Below, in pieces: positions 1 through 9,081 of a DNA stretch of 64,000 nt; within the stretch, counting starts at the first letter, position 1; every line of letters begins with the position of its first letter. This DNA comes from Bacteroidota bacterium (GTDB taxonomy: Bacteria; Bacteroidota; Bacteroidia; Chitinophagales; Chitinophagaceae): positions 6,464 through 70,463 of the forward strand of contig JAEWKC010000022.1 in assembly GCA_023386235.1 (NCBI GenBank), written 5' to 3'. Made by a program: the position numbers and the translations under genes. The notes beneath the pieces are model-generated. The model was not told where the DNA came from. It saw only the letters and a list, made by a program, of their open reading frames with translations, and did no database searches.

Positions 1-3
1 AAA

Positions 4-2487
4 TTAATCAACTGTAGGTTTTGCTTTTTTTCTGATAACAAATATAATGGCTAAAAGTAAGATCAACAAGAGCAGGCTATTGCAAATTACAATTAACGTA
101 TTACCTGTTTTTACTGAATCCGGCTCAAATTTAAAGAGAATCTCATGCTCGCCGGCAGGAACTGCTATACCACGTAATGCGTAATTTACTTTAGCGTATT
201 CAGTTTTTTTGCCATCAATATACGCGTTCCATCCCGCCGGATAGTACACCTCGCTTAATACGGCAAATTGATTGCTTTGCGATGATGTTTTATATTTGAT
301 TTCATCATTGCTGTAGCTGGTAAGTTGTATGCTGGCGGTGCTGTCAAACGCGGTATTGGCGCCAATCGCGCTTTTAAATGATTCCTGAACATAAGCGGTA
401 TCTTTCGGGTTGAAGTTGTTCAGCGCGTTCATTTCGGCTGCGGCATTCGGTACCAATTGTACATGTTTTACAAACCAGGCAGCGCCTAAAGCTTCAGGGT
501 TTGTCATTACATTTCCATCCTGACCTACAATGTATTTTGTGTTCAGCATGTTTAATACGCCCGGGTTAATAGATCTTGACATTTGACCTTGTATCAGATC
601 CTGGTAGATGCTCAGCTTAGCAGGATGATACCCACCAATAGAACGGTGATGATAAGAAGTAACGGCATCCTGGAAAGGATCGCCGTTTGCCAGGTTAAAT
701 ATTCTGTAATGCGGATCTTTATCCTGCAATATTTGCTGGTCGTACGGTTTCAAAGAAAAAGCCTGTGACTCTATATCTTCGGGCTGCATAAAGTTTTCTG
801 CATTCATATATTTTTTACCTACAGCTAAAAGATCCACAGTATTCACTACGGTAAGAATGAGTAGGAGAGCAGTGGCTTTTAATTTATCTTTCATAAATAA
901 ATACAAAGCACCGAGTAATAATGCAGAAAATAGAATGACTCTCAAAATGCCTGAAAAGAACATATCCTTGCGCGCGTCTTTTAAAGCATTAATAACAGAA
1001 GCACCTACTGCTTCACCGCCCGCTTGCGGATTGGCAAACATCTGCTTCAATTGTTCATCCAGGCTTGCTCCGTAGTCGTTCATAAAATATATTAGCAATA
1101 ACAAAACTACAGTGCCGCCTAAAGCGTAGGTTATTTTTTTGAAATGCTTTTGTATAAACTCTTTCGGGTTTGTTTCTGTATTAAATAATAAAGCCTGCAA
1201 ACATAGAGCTGCCATTAACGGAAGTGTTAATTGCGGTATTACTAACGCCATGGAAGGTGCTCTGAACTTATTGTATAACGGAAGGATATTGAACAATGTA
1301 TCATTCAGCCCAAAGTATTTACCCCAAGCCAGTATAATGCCTAAAAGAGTTGCGGCCAGTAGCCACCAGCGATGTTTTATTTTAAATACAAAACCTATAA
1401 TGGCCAGTAAGCATATAATGATGCCGATGTATACAGGCCCCGATGTGCTTTCTAAGCCTCCCCAATACTGCGGTATCATTTGCGATAACTGCGCTACAGC
1501 TTCTCCCGGCAAGCCAGCTCCGGAAAGGTTGTCTGCCAATTTTTCGTTTTCGGCAAAAGTGTTGGCAGAGCCGCCGCCAAACGCGTTGGGCATCATCATT
1601 TGCAGGGGTTCCGCTTTGTGCATGCTCCACATAAATGCATAAGAATTATCCAGTCCTTTAGTGTGTTCTATTTCTTTAGCCAAGCCACCTTCTGCAATTT
1701 CCAATGCTTTTCCTCCTCGCATGGTATATTTTGAATATTCCGCAGTGGTAAGCAATACCGTTGCAAAATTGCCAATACCTATTGCGCCGCCTAAAAGTGA
1801 AAGCCCAAGCGCTATGAGCATGTGTTTGTATTGCCCCGTTTTGATCCAGTGAATGATAAAGGCAATGGTCATAACAGCTATTACAAGCAAAAGATAATAG
1901 GTGATTTGTATGTGATTGGCACGCATTTGCAAAGTAGCGAACAAGCAGGTTACAGCCAGGCCGATAATGTATTTTCTTTTGAAAATTAAAAGAATGCCGG
2001 CAAGTAAGGCAGGCATTAATGCGATAGCCAGAAATTTGGTTTCGTGGCCCGCAACAGCGATCACAGGATTATAAGTACAATAAGCAAACGCAACGCTGGC
2101 AAGAATTCTTACTAGTAAATTGAATCTGAAAACTACGGTAAGAATATAAAAACAGATGCTTGCCAAAAAGAAATAGGAAGCAGGGTTAGGTAGTCCTAAC
2201 GAGAGAATTGTGATGAAATGATTGGGAACAAACTCACTGTTATCCATGGCGGTTTGATAGTTGGGTGTTCCGCTGAACAGGTGTGTATTCCACAGTGGAA
2301 AATGTCCATGTATGGCTTTGTATTCAAAGGCGTTTTGTGCCATTCCTTTCCAGTGAATAATATCAGGCTGCGAAAGTACCTGACCTGATAAAGCAGGGTA
2401 GCAGAAAATCAGTGCCAACAACAAAAATATGGCAATGGCAATCAGGTGAGGTAATAAGTCTTTTTTCCAGTCGAAATTTTTAAGCAT
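4..2487 (-). CDS. YfhO-family polytopic membrane protein
   Basis: An 827-residue integral membrane protein that resembles the bacterial YfhO family of GT-C-like multi-spanning proteins, thought to act in cell-surface glycan or lipid-linked sugar modification. One hydrophobic helix follows the N-terminal FDWKKDLLPH, a dense block of helices covers about residues 80-430, two more helices lie near 455-530, and a last one (LIVICNSLLLLILLL) is close to the C-terminus. The stretch between about residues 560 and 790 is soluble, probably periplasmic, and ends in a beta-rich YfhO-like segment (PAGWNAYIDGK, PAGEHEILFKFEP). The ATG start directly precedes MLKNFDW, and the gene is complete because its TAA sits at the window edge. 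It lies 72 bases after der on the same strand. Substrate cannot be deduced. Family call is good, function is inference. Confidence 0.8.
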   Translation of the reverse strand: MLKNFDWKKDLLPHLIAIAIFLLLALIFCYPALSGQVLSQPDIIHWKGMAQNAFEYKAIHGHFPLWNTHLFSGTPNYQTAMDNSEFVPNHFITILSLGLPNPASYFFLASICFYILTVVFRFNLLVRILASVAFAYCTYNPVIAVAGHETKFLAIALMPALLAGILLIFKRKYIIGLAVTCLFATLQMRANHIQITYYLLLVIAVMTIAFIIHWIKTGQYKHMLIALGLSLLGGAIGIGNFATVLLTTAEYSKYTMRGGKALEIAEGGLAKEIEHTKGLDNSYAFMWSMHKAEPLQMMMPNAFGGGSANTFAENEKLADNLSGAGLPGEAVAQLSQMIPQYWGGLESTSGPVYIGIIICLLAIIGFVFKIKHRWWLLAATLLGIILAWGKYFGLNDTLFNILPLYNKFRAPSMALVIPQLTLPLMAALCLQALLFNTETNPKEFIQKHFKKITYALGGTVVLLLLIYFMNDYGASLDEQLKQMFANPQAGGEAVGASVINALKDARKDMFFSGILRVILFSALLLGALYLFMKDKLKATALLLILTVVNTVDLLAVGKKYMNAENFMQPEDIESQAFSLKPYDQQILQDKDPHYRIFNLANGDPFQDAVTSYHHRSIGGYHPAKLSIYQDLIQGQMSRSINPGVLNMLNTKYIVGQDGNVMTNPEALGAAWFVKHVQLVPNAAAEMNALNNFNPKDTAYVQESFKSAIGANTAFDSTASIQLTSYSNDEIKYKTSSQSNQFAVLSEVYYPAGWNAYIDGKKTEYAKVNYALRGIAVPAGEHEILFKFEPDSVKTGNTLIVICNSLLLLILLLAIIFVIRKKAKPTVD

Positions 2488-2559
2488 TGTTTTTTTAGTA
2501 TTTAGATTTTAGTACTTCATATTCAGATATCAGTCGCGGACTAATCAATCGACACAAAT

Positions 2560-3870
2560 TTATTTTTTCCTAAAGAAGATTCTCACGGGTACACCTTTAA
2601 AGTTAAATTTTTGACGTAGTTGATTTTCTAAATAATTTTTATACGGCGTTTTAATATCTTCAGGGTAATTAGTGAAAAAAGCAAAAGAGGGTACGTGTGT
2701 TGGCAATTGTGTTACAAACTTTATTTTTACGGTATTGCCGCGTACAACCGGCGCCCGATAGGCCTCAATAGCTTTTAGCATAATTTCGTTGAGCTGGCTG
2801 GTTGGTATTTTTTTCTTTTTATTTTCAAAAACGGCGAGCGCTGCTTCTATTCCCTGGAAGATCCTTGTTTTTTCTATCGCGGAAATAAAAATAATGGGCA
2901 CATCGTTAAATGGCGCCAGCCTGCTTTTTAATTCTTTTTCATAATCTCTTGCTGTATTGGTTGTTTTATCTTCAATCAAATCCCATTTATTTACCAATAC
3001 TACAATGCCTTTACCCTTGCGGGCTGCAAGAGAATAAATATTGATATCCTGAGCGGTAATACCTTTTTCAGCGTCCAGAATCAGCATGCAAACGTCGGCT
3101 TCGTCCATAGCACGTATGGCACGAATGACAGAATAAAATTCTAAATCATCTTTCTCCTTATTTTTCTTTCGGATGCCTGCGGTATCTATCAGTACAAATT
3201 CTTTTTGAAACAGGTTGTAATGGGTATGAATGGTATCGCGGGTGGTGCCGGCAATATCGCTTACTATGGTTCTTTCCTGATTGGTCAATGCATTGAGCAG
3301 GGAAGATTTGCCCACGTTCGGTTGTCCGATAATGGCAATCTTGGGCAATTCACTTTCTTCTGCATCTGCTTTATCTGCCGGTATTAGTTCTGTAATGGCG
3401 TCCAGCAATTCTCCTGTGCCGCTTCCCGTCATGCTGCTTATAAAGAAAACATTATCAAATCCAAAGCTGTAAAACTCCATGGCTTCCAGCTGGCGATTGT
3501 TATTGTCTACTTTATTTACCGTAAGAAAAACGGGTTTAATGGTTCTGCGAAGCAAATTAGCCATTTCTGTATCCAGATCGGTAATGCCTGTGGCTGCGTC
3601 TGTCATAAAAATAATAGCGTCTGCTTCATCAATGGCGATCAAAACCTGTTTGGCAATTTCTTTTTCAAACACATCGTCGCTATCCGCTATGAAACCTCCG
3701 GTATCAATTACATTGAACGATTTACCGTTCCAGTCGCTGATGCCATATTGCCGGTCGCGCGTTACGCCGCTTACATCATCCACAATGGCTTTGCGTTCTT
3801 TCAACATCCTGTTGAAAAAAGTGCTTTTGCCCACGTTCGGTCTTCCTACAATCGCTATCGTAAAACTCAT
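2560..3870 (-). CDS. der: Ribosome biogenesis GTPase Der (EngA)
   Basis: Tandem GTPase needed for maturation of the 50S ribosomal subunit, acting in the cytoplasm. Two complete G domains are visible. The first has the P-loop GRPNVGKST at about residue 8, DTGG and NKVD. The second has GQPNVGKSS at about residue 182, DTAG and NKWD. A C-terminal KH-like domain ends in PVRIFFRKK. The length of 436 residues is typical, and ATG precedes MSFTIAIVGRPN. It follows era on the same strand after 65 bases, so two GTPases for ribosome assembly (Der on 50S, Era on 30S) are neighbours and may share transcription. No defects seen. Confidence 0.97.
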   Translation of the reverse strand: MSFTIAIVGRPNVGKSTFFNRMLKERKAIVDDVSGVTRDRQYGISDWNGKSFNVIDTGGFIADSDDVFEKEIAKQVLIAIDEADAIIFMTDAATGITDLDTEMANLLRRTIKPVFLTVNKVDNNNRQLEAMEFYSFGFDNVFFISSMTGSGTGELLDAITELIPADKADAEESELPKIAIIGQPNVGKSSLLNALTNQERTIVSDIAGTTRDTIHTHYNLFQKEFVLIDTAGIRKKNKEKDDLEFYSVIRAIRAMDEADVCMLILDAEKGITAQDINIYSLAARKGKGIVVLVNKWDLIEDKTTNTARDYEKELKSRLAPFNDVPIIFISAIEKTRIFQGIEAALAVFENKKKKIPTSQLNEIMLKAIEAYRAPVVRGNTVKIKFVTQLPTHVPSFAFFTNYPEDIKTPYKNYLENQLRQKFNFKGVPVRIFFRKK

Positions 3871-3935
3871 TTAATTTATTTTTATTCAGAATCTATTAAT
3901 TAGAACCTGGAATTGTTATCTGTAATTTTGTAATT

Positions 3936-4808
3936 TTAATAATACCCATACTCTTTTAGCTGGGCCTCATTGTCTCTCCATTTAGGGCGCACTTTTATAA
4001 AAAGTTCCAGAAAAACTTTACTGTCTAAAAATTTTTCGATGTCTTCGCGTGCCAAAGTTCCTATTTTTTTTATCATTTTGCCGCCTTCGCCTATTAAAAT
4101 TGCTTTTTGGGTTTCGCGCTGCGCTATAATGTCGGCCTGTATTTTTATCAGTGTATTTTTTTCTTTAAAGGCATTTACTATCACGGCGGTGTGGTAAGGA
4201 ATTTCATCTCCAAACAGTTCATATATTTTTTCACGAATAATTTCGCCTACGAAAAATTTGGTGGGTAAATCTGTGAGGTCATCTTCATCATAAAAAGGAA
4301 ATCCTTCAGGAAGCAACGCTATCACGGCGTCCAGCAATTCGTTCAGGTTGGCTTGCTGCAAGGCGGAGATGACAACTATTTTTTTGCAATAATTTTTTGC
4401 AATAAAAAAATTCTGTGCCTTTTCTACTTTTTGCTTGGAAGCTTTATCGGCTTTGTTCAGCACTACAATGCAGGGTACCTTTAATTTTAACGACGAAAAA
4501 ATCTGGTCGTTTTCTTCCAGGTCATCACTTATGTCTACAATCAATAAGGCTACATCCGCGTCTTCTAACGCGCTTTTTACAGAGCGCATCATTTTTTCGT
4601 GCAGTTTGTATTTCGGTTCTATAATGCCCGGCGTATCGGAAAATACAATTTGGTATTCGTCTTTTTTATTCAGAAATCCTTTTATTCTATGTCGTGTGGT
4701 TTGCACTTTTGGCGAAATGATGGCCAGTTTTTCGCCTAAAAAAGCGTTTAGCAATGTGCTTTTGCCTGCATTGGGCTTTCCAAATATATTTACAAATCCG
4801 GCTTTCAT
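3936..4808 (-). CDS. era: GTPase Era
   Basis: Essential GTPase that binds the 3' end of 16S rRNA during 30S assembly. The G domain carries the P-loop GKPNAGKST, the switch region TTRHRIKG, DTPG and NKAD; the C-terminal KH domain carries the GEGGKMIKKIG signature near residue 245 and ends FIKVRPKWRDNEAQLKEYGYY, a normal Era tail. The longest open frame begins at a TTG three codons upstream, but the ATG at 4808 (MKAGFVNIFG) matches the usual Era N-terminus, so that start was chosen. The gene is divergent from the lipoprotein gene at 4914, with about 100 bases between them for promoters. Confidence 0.96.
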   Translation of the reverse strand: MKAGFVNIFGKPNAGKSTLLNAFLGEKLAIISPKVQTTRHRIKGFLNKKDEYQIVFSDTPGIIEPKYKLHEKMMRSVKSALEDADVALLIVDISDDLEENDQIFSSLKLKVPCIVVLNKADKASKQKVEKAQNFFIAKNYCKKIVVISALQQANLNELLDAVIALLPEGFPFYDEDDLTDLPTKFFVGEIIREKIYELFGDEIPYHTAVIVNAFKEKNTLIKIQADIIAQRETQKAILIGEGGKMIKKIGTLAREDIEKFLDSKVFLELFIKVRPKWRDNEAQLKEYGYY

Positions 4809-4913
4809 ATTGGTCAAAAATAAACAGTTATGCGCTAAAAGGCAAACTTTATTTTGCTTTGTAGCATTTGAGAACGATACTGCGTATTATCATCTAATCG
4901 AATGATTTTTATT

Positions 4914-5432
4914 ATGAAACAACTTTTATTCCTAAGCTTTGCCACTCTGTTTCTTTTTTCGTGTAATAAGCAGGTTGCTTATGAGGCTGCGTTTGCAAGA
5001 AGTGAAAGGATATTTAACCAGTTTAAACACCAGAGTAACAATAGTTACACGTTTGTACTTACAACCCATTCATGGACGAATTTCAGTTCAGAAACCACTT
5101 TGCACGTGAAAAACGGCAAGGTAACCGGCCGGAATTATGTAGCAAAAAACGCCAGACATGTGAACGGTGAATGGCAATTTGAAATTGTAAAGCAGTATAA
5201 TGAAACAGCGGCAAATATTAATTCACATACAGAAGGATTTAAAGCTATTACCTTAGACGAAATCTACGATAAAGCCAAAAACGAAATTTTAAAAGTTGAC
5301 CGCAAAGCCAATACTATTTATTTTGAAGCAAAAAACAATGGTATGATATCTTCTGTAGGCTATGTGCCTAAAGAATGTGCAGATGATTGTTTTATAGGCT
5401 ATACCGTTTCGCGTATAGAACCGATTGATTAG
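4914..5432 (+). CDS. DUF6174-like lipoprotein
   Basis: A predicted exported lipoprotein of 172 residues. The N-terminus MKQLLFLSFATLFLFSC is a classic type II signal with the lipobox cysteine at residue 17. The mature part has the pattern SYTFVLTTHSW followed by beta strands, then a conserved-looking QPI-like block near FKAITLDEIYDKAK, and two cysteines near the end (ECADDC). This organisation is similar to DUF6174-type proteins, for which no biochemical role is established. An in-frame ATG four codons earlier (4902) exists, but starting at 4914 gives a better signal peptide. No Shine-Dalgarno is present. Family assignment is moderate and rests on pattern only. Confidence 0.7.
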   Translation: MKQLLFLSFATLFLFSCNKQVAYEAAFARSERIFNQFKHQSNNSYTFVLTTHSWTNFSSETTLHVKNGKVTGRNYVAKNARHVNGEWQFEIVKQYNETAANINSHTEGFKAITLDEIYDKAKNEILKVDRKANTIYFEAKNNGMISSVGYVPKECADDCFIGYTVSRIEPID

Positions 5433-5468
5433 TTTTGCTCATAAAACTGTTCAATAAAATATAAATAA

Positions 5469-5476
5469 TATCTTTG
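5469..5476 (+). promoter_or_regulatory. Bacteroidota -7 element upstream of dipeptide epimerase
   Basis: TATCTTTG matches the TANNTTTG consensus exactly and is followed by CA. Transcription would start near 5483, about a dozen bases before the ATG at 5495. The TTG that opens the longest reading frame (5474) lies inside this element and is therefore not a start codon. Confidence 0.65.
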
Positions 5477-5494
5477 CATCCATACCTTACTAAG

Positions 5495-6517
5495 ATGCAA
5501 TTATTTTACAAAGAGATCAATACACCTTTTAAGTATCCTTTTACTATTTCCGGAGGACGTACCAAAACACATCAGCCAGCTTTGATTGTAGCGCTTAGCA
5601 TAGGACGTTTCACCGGTTACGGCGAGGCGCCAGCCATTGCGTATTATAATATTACGGTAGAAAAAATGATAGCTGATTTAGAAGCTAAAAAATCAATGGT
5701 TGAAAAATTTGCACTGACCGAGCCTGAAAGATACTGGCATTATCTGCATCATCTTTTTCCTGACAATCCTTTTCTGGTTTGTGCATTAGATATAGCGGCA
5801 TGGGATCTTTTTGCCAAAATGAACAACAAGCCTTTGTATAAAATGTTTGATACCGAATGGGAAAATATTCCCCCGACAGATTATACAATAGGTATTGATA
5901 CCATTGATAAAATGGCAGATAAAATGAAAGCCAATTCATATCCTATCTACAAAATAAAATTAGGCACAGAAAACGATGTAGAAATAATTCGTTCATTAAG
6001 AAAAGAAACAGATGCTTTTTTTAGAATTGATGTAAATGCCGGCTGGCAAACAGAAGAAGCGCTGGAAAAGATACCTCAACTCAAAGAACTTGGGGTAGAA
6101 ATGATAGAACAACCACTTGCCAAAGACAATTTTGAAGGCATGAAAATTTTGTATGAACAATCAGTACTGCCGCTGTTTGCCGATGAAAGTTGCGTGTTTG
6201 AAAATGACGTGGAAAAATGTGCCGGACGTTTTCATGGCATCAACATCAAACTTACCAAATGTAGTGGGCTTACACCGGCCTTGCGCATGATTAAAAAAGC
6301 TAAACAGCTTGGCTTACAGGTAATGGCCGGTAGTATGAATGAAACCTCAATAGGCACTGCTGCTATAGCCAATCTATTGCCACAGCTTGATATGGTAGAT
6401 ATGGATGGCCCATTATTGCTGGCAGAAGATGTGGCCAAAGGAATAAATTTTCATAATGGTTATGCATCTTTGCAATACAAAACAGGATTGGGTATTGAAG
6501 TAGATATTTTAGAATAA
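5495..6517 (+). CDS. Dipeptide epimerase, enolase superfamily (L-Ala-D/L-Glu epimerase-like)
   Basis: A member of the mandelate racemase/muconate-lactonizing branch of the enolase superfamily, most like L-Ala-D/L-Glu epimerases that recycle murein-derived dipeptides. The capping domain spans about residues 1-120 and the (beta/alpha)7-beta barrel follows. Metal and catalytic positions are visible: YKIKLG (catalytic Lys pair region), DVNAGW, EQPL, ADES and NIKLTKCSG, the last with the second catalytic lysine. Length of 340 residues fits. ATG 5495 was chosen over an upstream TTG because the latter is in a promoter element. A 38-base gap to the radical SAM gene suggests co-transcription. Exact dipeptide specificity cannot be read from sequence. 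Confidence 0.9.
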   Translation: MQLFYKEINTPFKYPFTISGGRTKTHQPALIVALSIGRFTGYGEAPAIAYYNITVEKMIADLEAKKSMVEKFALTEPERYWHYLHHLFPDNPFLVCALDIAAWDLFAKMNNKPLYKMFDTEWENIPPTDYTIGIDTIDKMADKMKANSYPIYKIKLGTENDVEIIRSLRKETDAFFRIDVNAGWQTEEALEKIPQLKELGVEMIEQPLAKDNFEGMKILYEQSVLPLFADESCVFENDVEKCAGRFHGINIKLTKCSGLTPALRMIKKAKQLGLQVMAGSMNETSIGTAAIANLLPQLDMVDMDGPLLLAEDVAKGINFHNGYASLQYKTGLGIEVDILE

Positions 6518-6555
6518 AAATAAATTCCATTTTTGGAATAAACAGAAGACTTTTT

Positions 6556-7839
6556 ATGTATTTATTATATTCAGACGGGAACGGAAATATTTTTGAAGAC
6601 GAATCGCTGTATGCCGTTGGCAGGGCGGGTTGGGATGCTTTACCCGTAGATGAGCAGGATTGGATAGAGCTGCCCGAAGGGGGTAATCTGTACGAGTTGC
6701 CGGGCAGACGCGGCATTGGTATCGACGTAAAAACAGGAGAAATGCGCCTGTGCGAAAAAGGTTGGGCGGTAGCCGCCTTTATTCCTCCGGCACATACAGG
6801 GCTATATATGGCGGCATACGAAACTGTTTTGGAAGAGGCCCCTACATTACCTTTGTTTTGCTACACGGCGACAGGCTTTAGAGACAATCAAATTTACGTT
6901 ACCGCATTAAGAATTGAACAGGATATCAGGCAGGAATGTGCGGGCTACGACAATGATAAAATTCAAAGCGGCGCGCTGGAACTTTTAAAGAACTATCCCG
7001 ATAACAGGCTGGTACAGCACCTGATGAATAATTGCTGCAATACTTATCATTGCCCGGCCGCAAGAAATTTATCTTTAGGAAGATGGGAGTGCCCCGTGCC
7101 TATGTCGCCGGCCTGCAATGCCAATTGCATTGGCTGTATTTCTTTTCAGCCAGAAGAAGAAACAATTGTTGCCACGCAGGACAGATTAACGTTTAAACCA
7201 ATGGTAGAAGAAGTAACGGAGTTTACCGTTCCGCATCTTTTATCAGCGCCATATCCTTTGATAAGCTTTGGGCAAGGTTGTGAAGGTGAGCCATTGCTAA
7301 TGTGGGAAACTATTCGCGATGCTATTATTGAAATTAGAAAACATACTACCAACGGAAGCATTAATATTAATACCAACGGCTCTAAGCCCAATGCTGTAAA
7401 AGCCTTATGTGAAGCGGGTCTGGACAGTATAAGAGTAAGTCTTAATTCGGCCCAAAAACATATTTACACTGCTTATTATCGGCCCAATAATTACGAATTT
7501 GAAGATATTATAGAAAGCCTGAAGGTGGTAAAAAGCTACGGCGGCTGGACGAGTATCAACTATTTTGTCTTTCCTGGTATGACAGATACAGAGGCAGAAT
7601 ATGAAGCTTTAAGAAAATTGATAGCAGACACAGACCTTTCAATGATACAATGGCGCAATTTCAATATAGACCCTGACTGGTATTTAGGTTTGATGGGCGT
7701 AACCGAAACACAACCTTTTGTGGGTGTCAGAAACCTGATGGATACTATTAAAGAAGAGTTCCCTAACGTAAAGTTCGGCTATTACAATCCGCCTATTGAG
7801 CGTATACAGGGAAATTACGAAAAAGATTTTGCTCATTAA
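6556..7839 (+). CDS. Radical SAM protein with uncharacterised N-terminal region
   Basis: A 427-residue radical SAM enzyme. The [4Fe-4S] cluster motif CNANCIGC is present with cysteines at residues 187, 191 and 194, unusually far from the N-terminus. The following barrel includes FGQGCEGEPLL (a GGE-like SAM-binding block), NINTNGS and SIRVSLNSA, as in MoaA/anaerobic-maturase type proteins. The first about 180 residues contain a compact acidic beta-rich part (SDGNGNIFEDESLYAVGR) and a CCNTYHCP segment whose three cysteines could bind metal or a second cluster. Substrate is unknown. It follows the epimerase by 38 bases. The radical SAM call is firm; reaction and pathway are not assignable. Confidence 0.9.
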   Translation: MYLLYSDGNGNIFEDESLYAVGRAGWDALPVDEQDWIELPEGGNLYELPGRRGIGIDVKTGEMRLCEKGWAVAAFIPPAHTGLYMAAYETVLEEAPTLPLFCYTATGFRDNQIYVTALRIEQDIRQECAGYDNDKIQSGALELLKNYPDNRLVQHLMNNCCNTYHCPAARNLSLGRWECPVPMSPACNANCIGCISFQPEEETIVATQDRLTFKPMVEEVTEFTVPHLLSAPYPLISFGQGCEGEPLLMWETIRDAIIEIRKHTTNGSININTNGSKPNAVKALCEAGLDSIRVSLNSAQKHIYTAYYRPNNYEFEDIIESLKVVKSYGGWTSINYFVFPGMTDTEAEYEALRKLIADTDLSMIQWRNFNIDPDWYLGLMGVTETQPFVGVRNLMDTIKEEFPNVKFGYYNPPIERIQGNYEKDFAH

Positions 7840-7903
7840 TTTTCGTGTTACTTTAAACTTTTTCCTTACTTTTAAATTCTATTATAACTAATAATTAATA
7901 ATC

Positions 7904-9013
7904 ATGATTAAAAAAATCCTGTTACTTGCCGGTATTGCTTTATCAGTAAATACATACGCGCAAAAAGGTGAATATACTATTAATGGTAACATTGAAGGCA
8001 TACAGTCCGGTAAGGCTTATCTTATAACCCGAATGGCTGATGAGCAAAAAATAGATTCCGTAGCAATCATTAATGGAAAATTTCTTTTAAAAGATACCAT
8101 ATCCGATTCCAGAATTTCTTCTCTCATAGTAACCAATGACGCGGCAGAAAGAAGCAGAAGCACTCTGATTTTAGAAAAAGGAACTATAAATGTAAAAGGT
8201 AAGCATAATGCTTTGGAAAGCTTACAAATTGCGGGCACTGGCAGCAATGATGTATTGAATGAGTATCAGCTAAAAATGAATAATGGCGATGCAGAATGGA
8301 TGCAAAACTTCAATAAAAAATATGCTGCCGCCAGTGAAGCAGGCAATGAAGAGCTGATGAAAACGTATGAAGAAGAATTTGGCGCTATGCAAAAGCAAAA
8401 TGCCGTAGTTGCCGAAAAAGTAATAGCAGCCAATAGCTACAGCTTTGCGGCACCGCTGTTGCTGTCTATGCATATGATGTCTTTAGATGTTTTTAAAATG
8501 GATGAGCTGCTTAAGCTAATTGAGCAATCTGCTATACAGTATCCTGTTACAGCCCAATTAAGAGAAGTGGTGGATGCCAAATTAAAAACCGCTCCCGGAA
8601 AAATGGCGCCGGAAATTGTACAAAAAGACACTACGGGTAATACAGATATCGCATTGTCTTCTTTGCGCGGAAAATATGTGTTAATTGATTTCTGGGCCAG
8701 CTGGTGCGGACCTTGCCGTGCAGAAAATCCTAATGTGGTAGCGGCTTACAACAAGTTTAAAGATAAAAACTTTACCATTTACTCGGTTTCATTAGACAGG
8801 AAAAAAGAAAACTGGCTCAAAGCAATTGCCGATGATGAACTCTCCTGGCCTTATCATGTGAGCGATTTGCAATACTGGCAAAATGCGGCGGCAGAAGAGT
8901 ATGGAGTGAGAAGCATTCCTGCTAATTTTCTTTTAGATCCTTCCGGAAAAATTATCGCTATTGATTTGCGCGGAACGGAATTACATACTAAACTGGCAGA
9001 AATTTTAAAATAA
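7904..9013 (+). CDS. Exported thioredoxin-fold protein with DUF4369 (TlpA-like)
   Basis: A periplasmic thiol-disulfide oxidoreductase typical of Bacteroidota. MIKKILLLAGIALSVNTYAQ is a signal peptide cut after the Ala. Residues about 24-110 are the beta-rich DUF4369 domain (YTINGNIEGIQSGKAYLI), residues 120-225 are helical, and the C-terminal TlpA-like domain carries the WCGPC active site near residue 268, with the cis-proline region RSIPANFLL and a late GTEL. Length of 369 residues is normal for this architecture. The gene has its own leader of about 65 bases and is followed by a terminator, so it is probably monocistronic. Client proteins are unknown. Confidence 0.9.
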   Translation: MIKKILLLAGIALSVNTYAQKGEYTINGNIEGIQSGKAYLITRMADEQKIDSVAIINGKFLLKDTISDSRISSLIVTNDAAERSRSTLILEKGTINVKGKHNALESLQIAGTGSNDVLNEYQLKMNNGDAEWMQNFNKKYAAASEAGNEELMKTYEEEFGAMQKQNAVVAEKVIAANSYSFAAPLLLSMHMMSLDVFKMDELLKLIEQSAIQYPVTAQLREVVDAKLKTAPGKMAPEIVQKDTTGNTDIALSSLRGKYVLIDFWASWCGPCRAENPNVVAAYNKFKDKNFTIYSVSLDRKKENWLKAIADDELSWPYHVSDLQYWQNAAAEEYGVRSIPANFLLDPSGKIIAIDLRGTELHTKLAEILK

Positions 9014-9034
9014 TAAAATGAATTAACTTTGAAG

Positions 9035-9064
9035 GCGAACTCACAAAACGGGGTTCGCTTTTTT
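9035..9064 (+). terminator. Intrinsic terminator after Trx-DUF4369 gene
   Basis: Stem GCGAACTC/GGGTTCGC (8 pairs including one G-T) with an 8-base loop, followed by a run of six T. Confidence 0.75.
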
Positions 9065-9081
9065 ATTCTAAATCTTCCATC

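Noticed and set aside
1139..1642. Long plus-strand open frame opposite the YfhO-like gene
   Set aside because: It is antisense to a well supported membrane protein gene, has no start context or family features, and reflects codon bias of the opposite strand.
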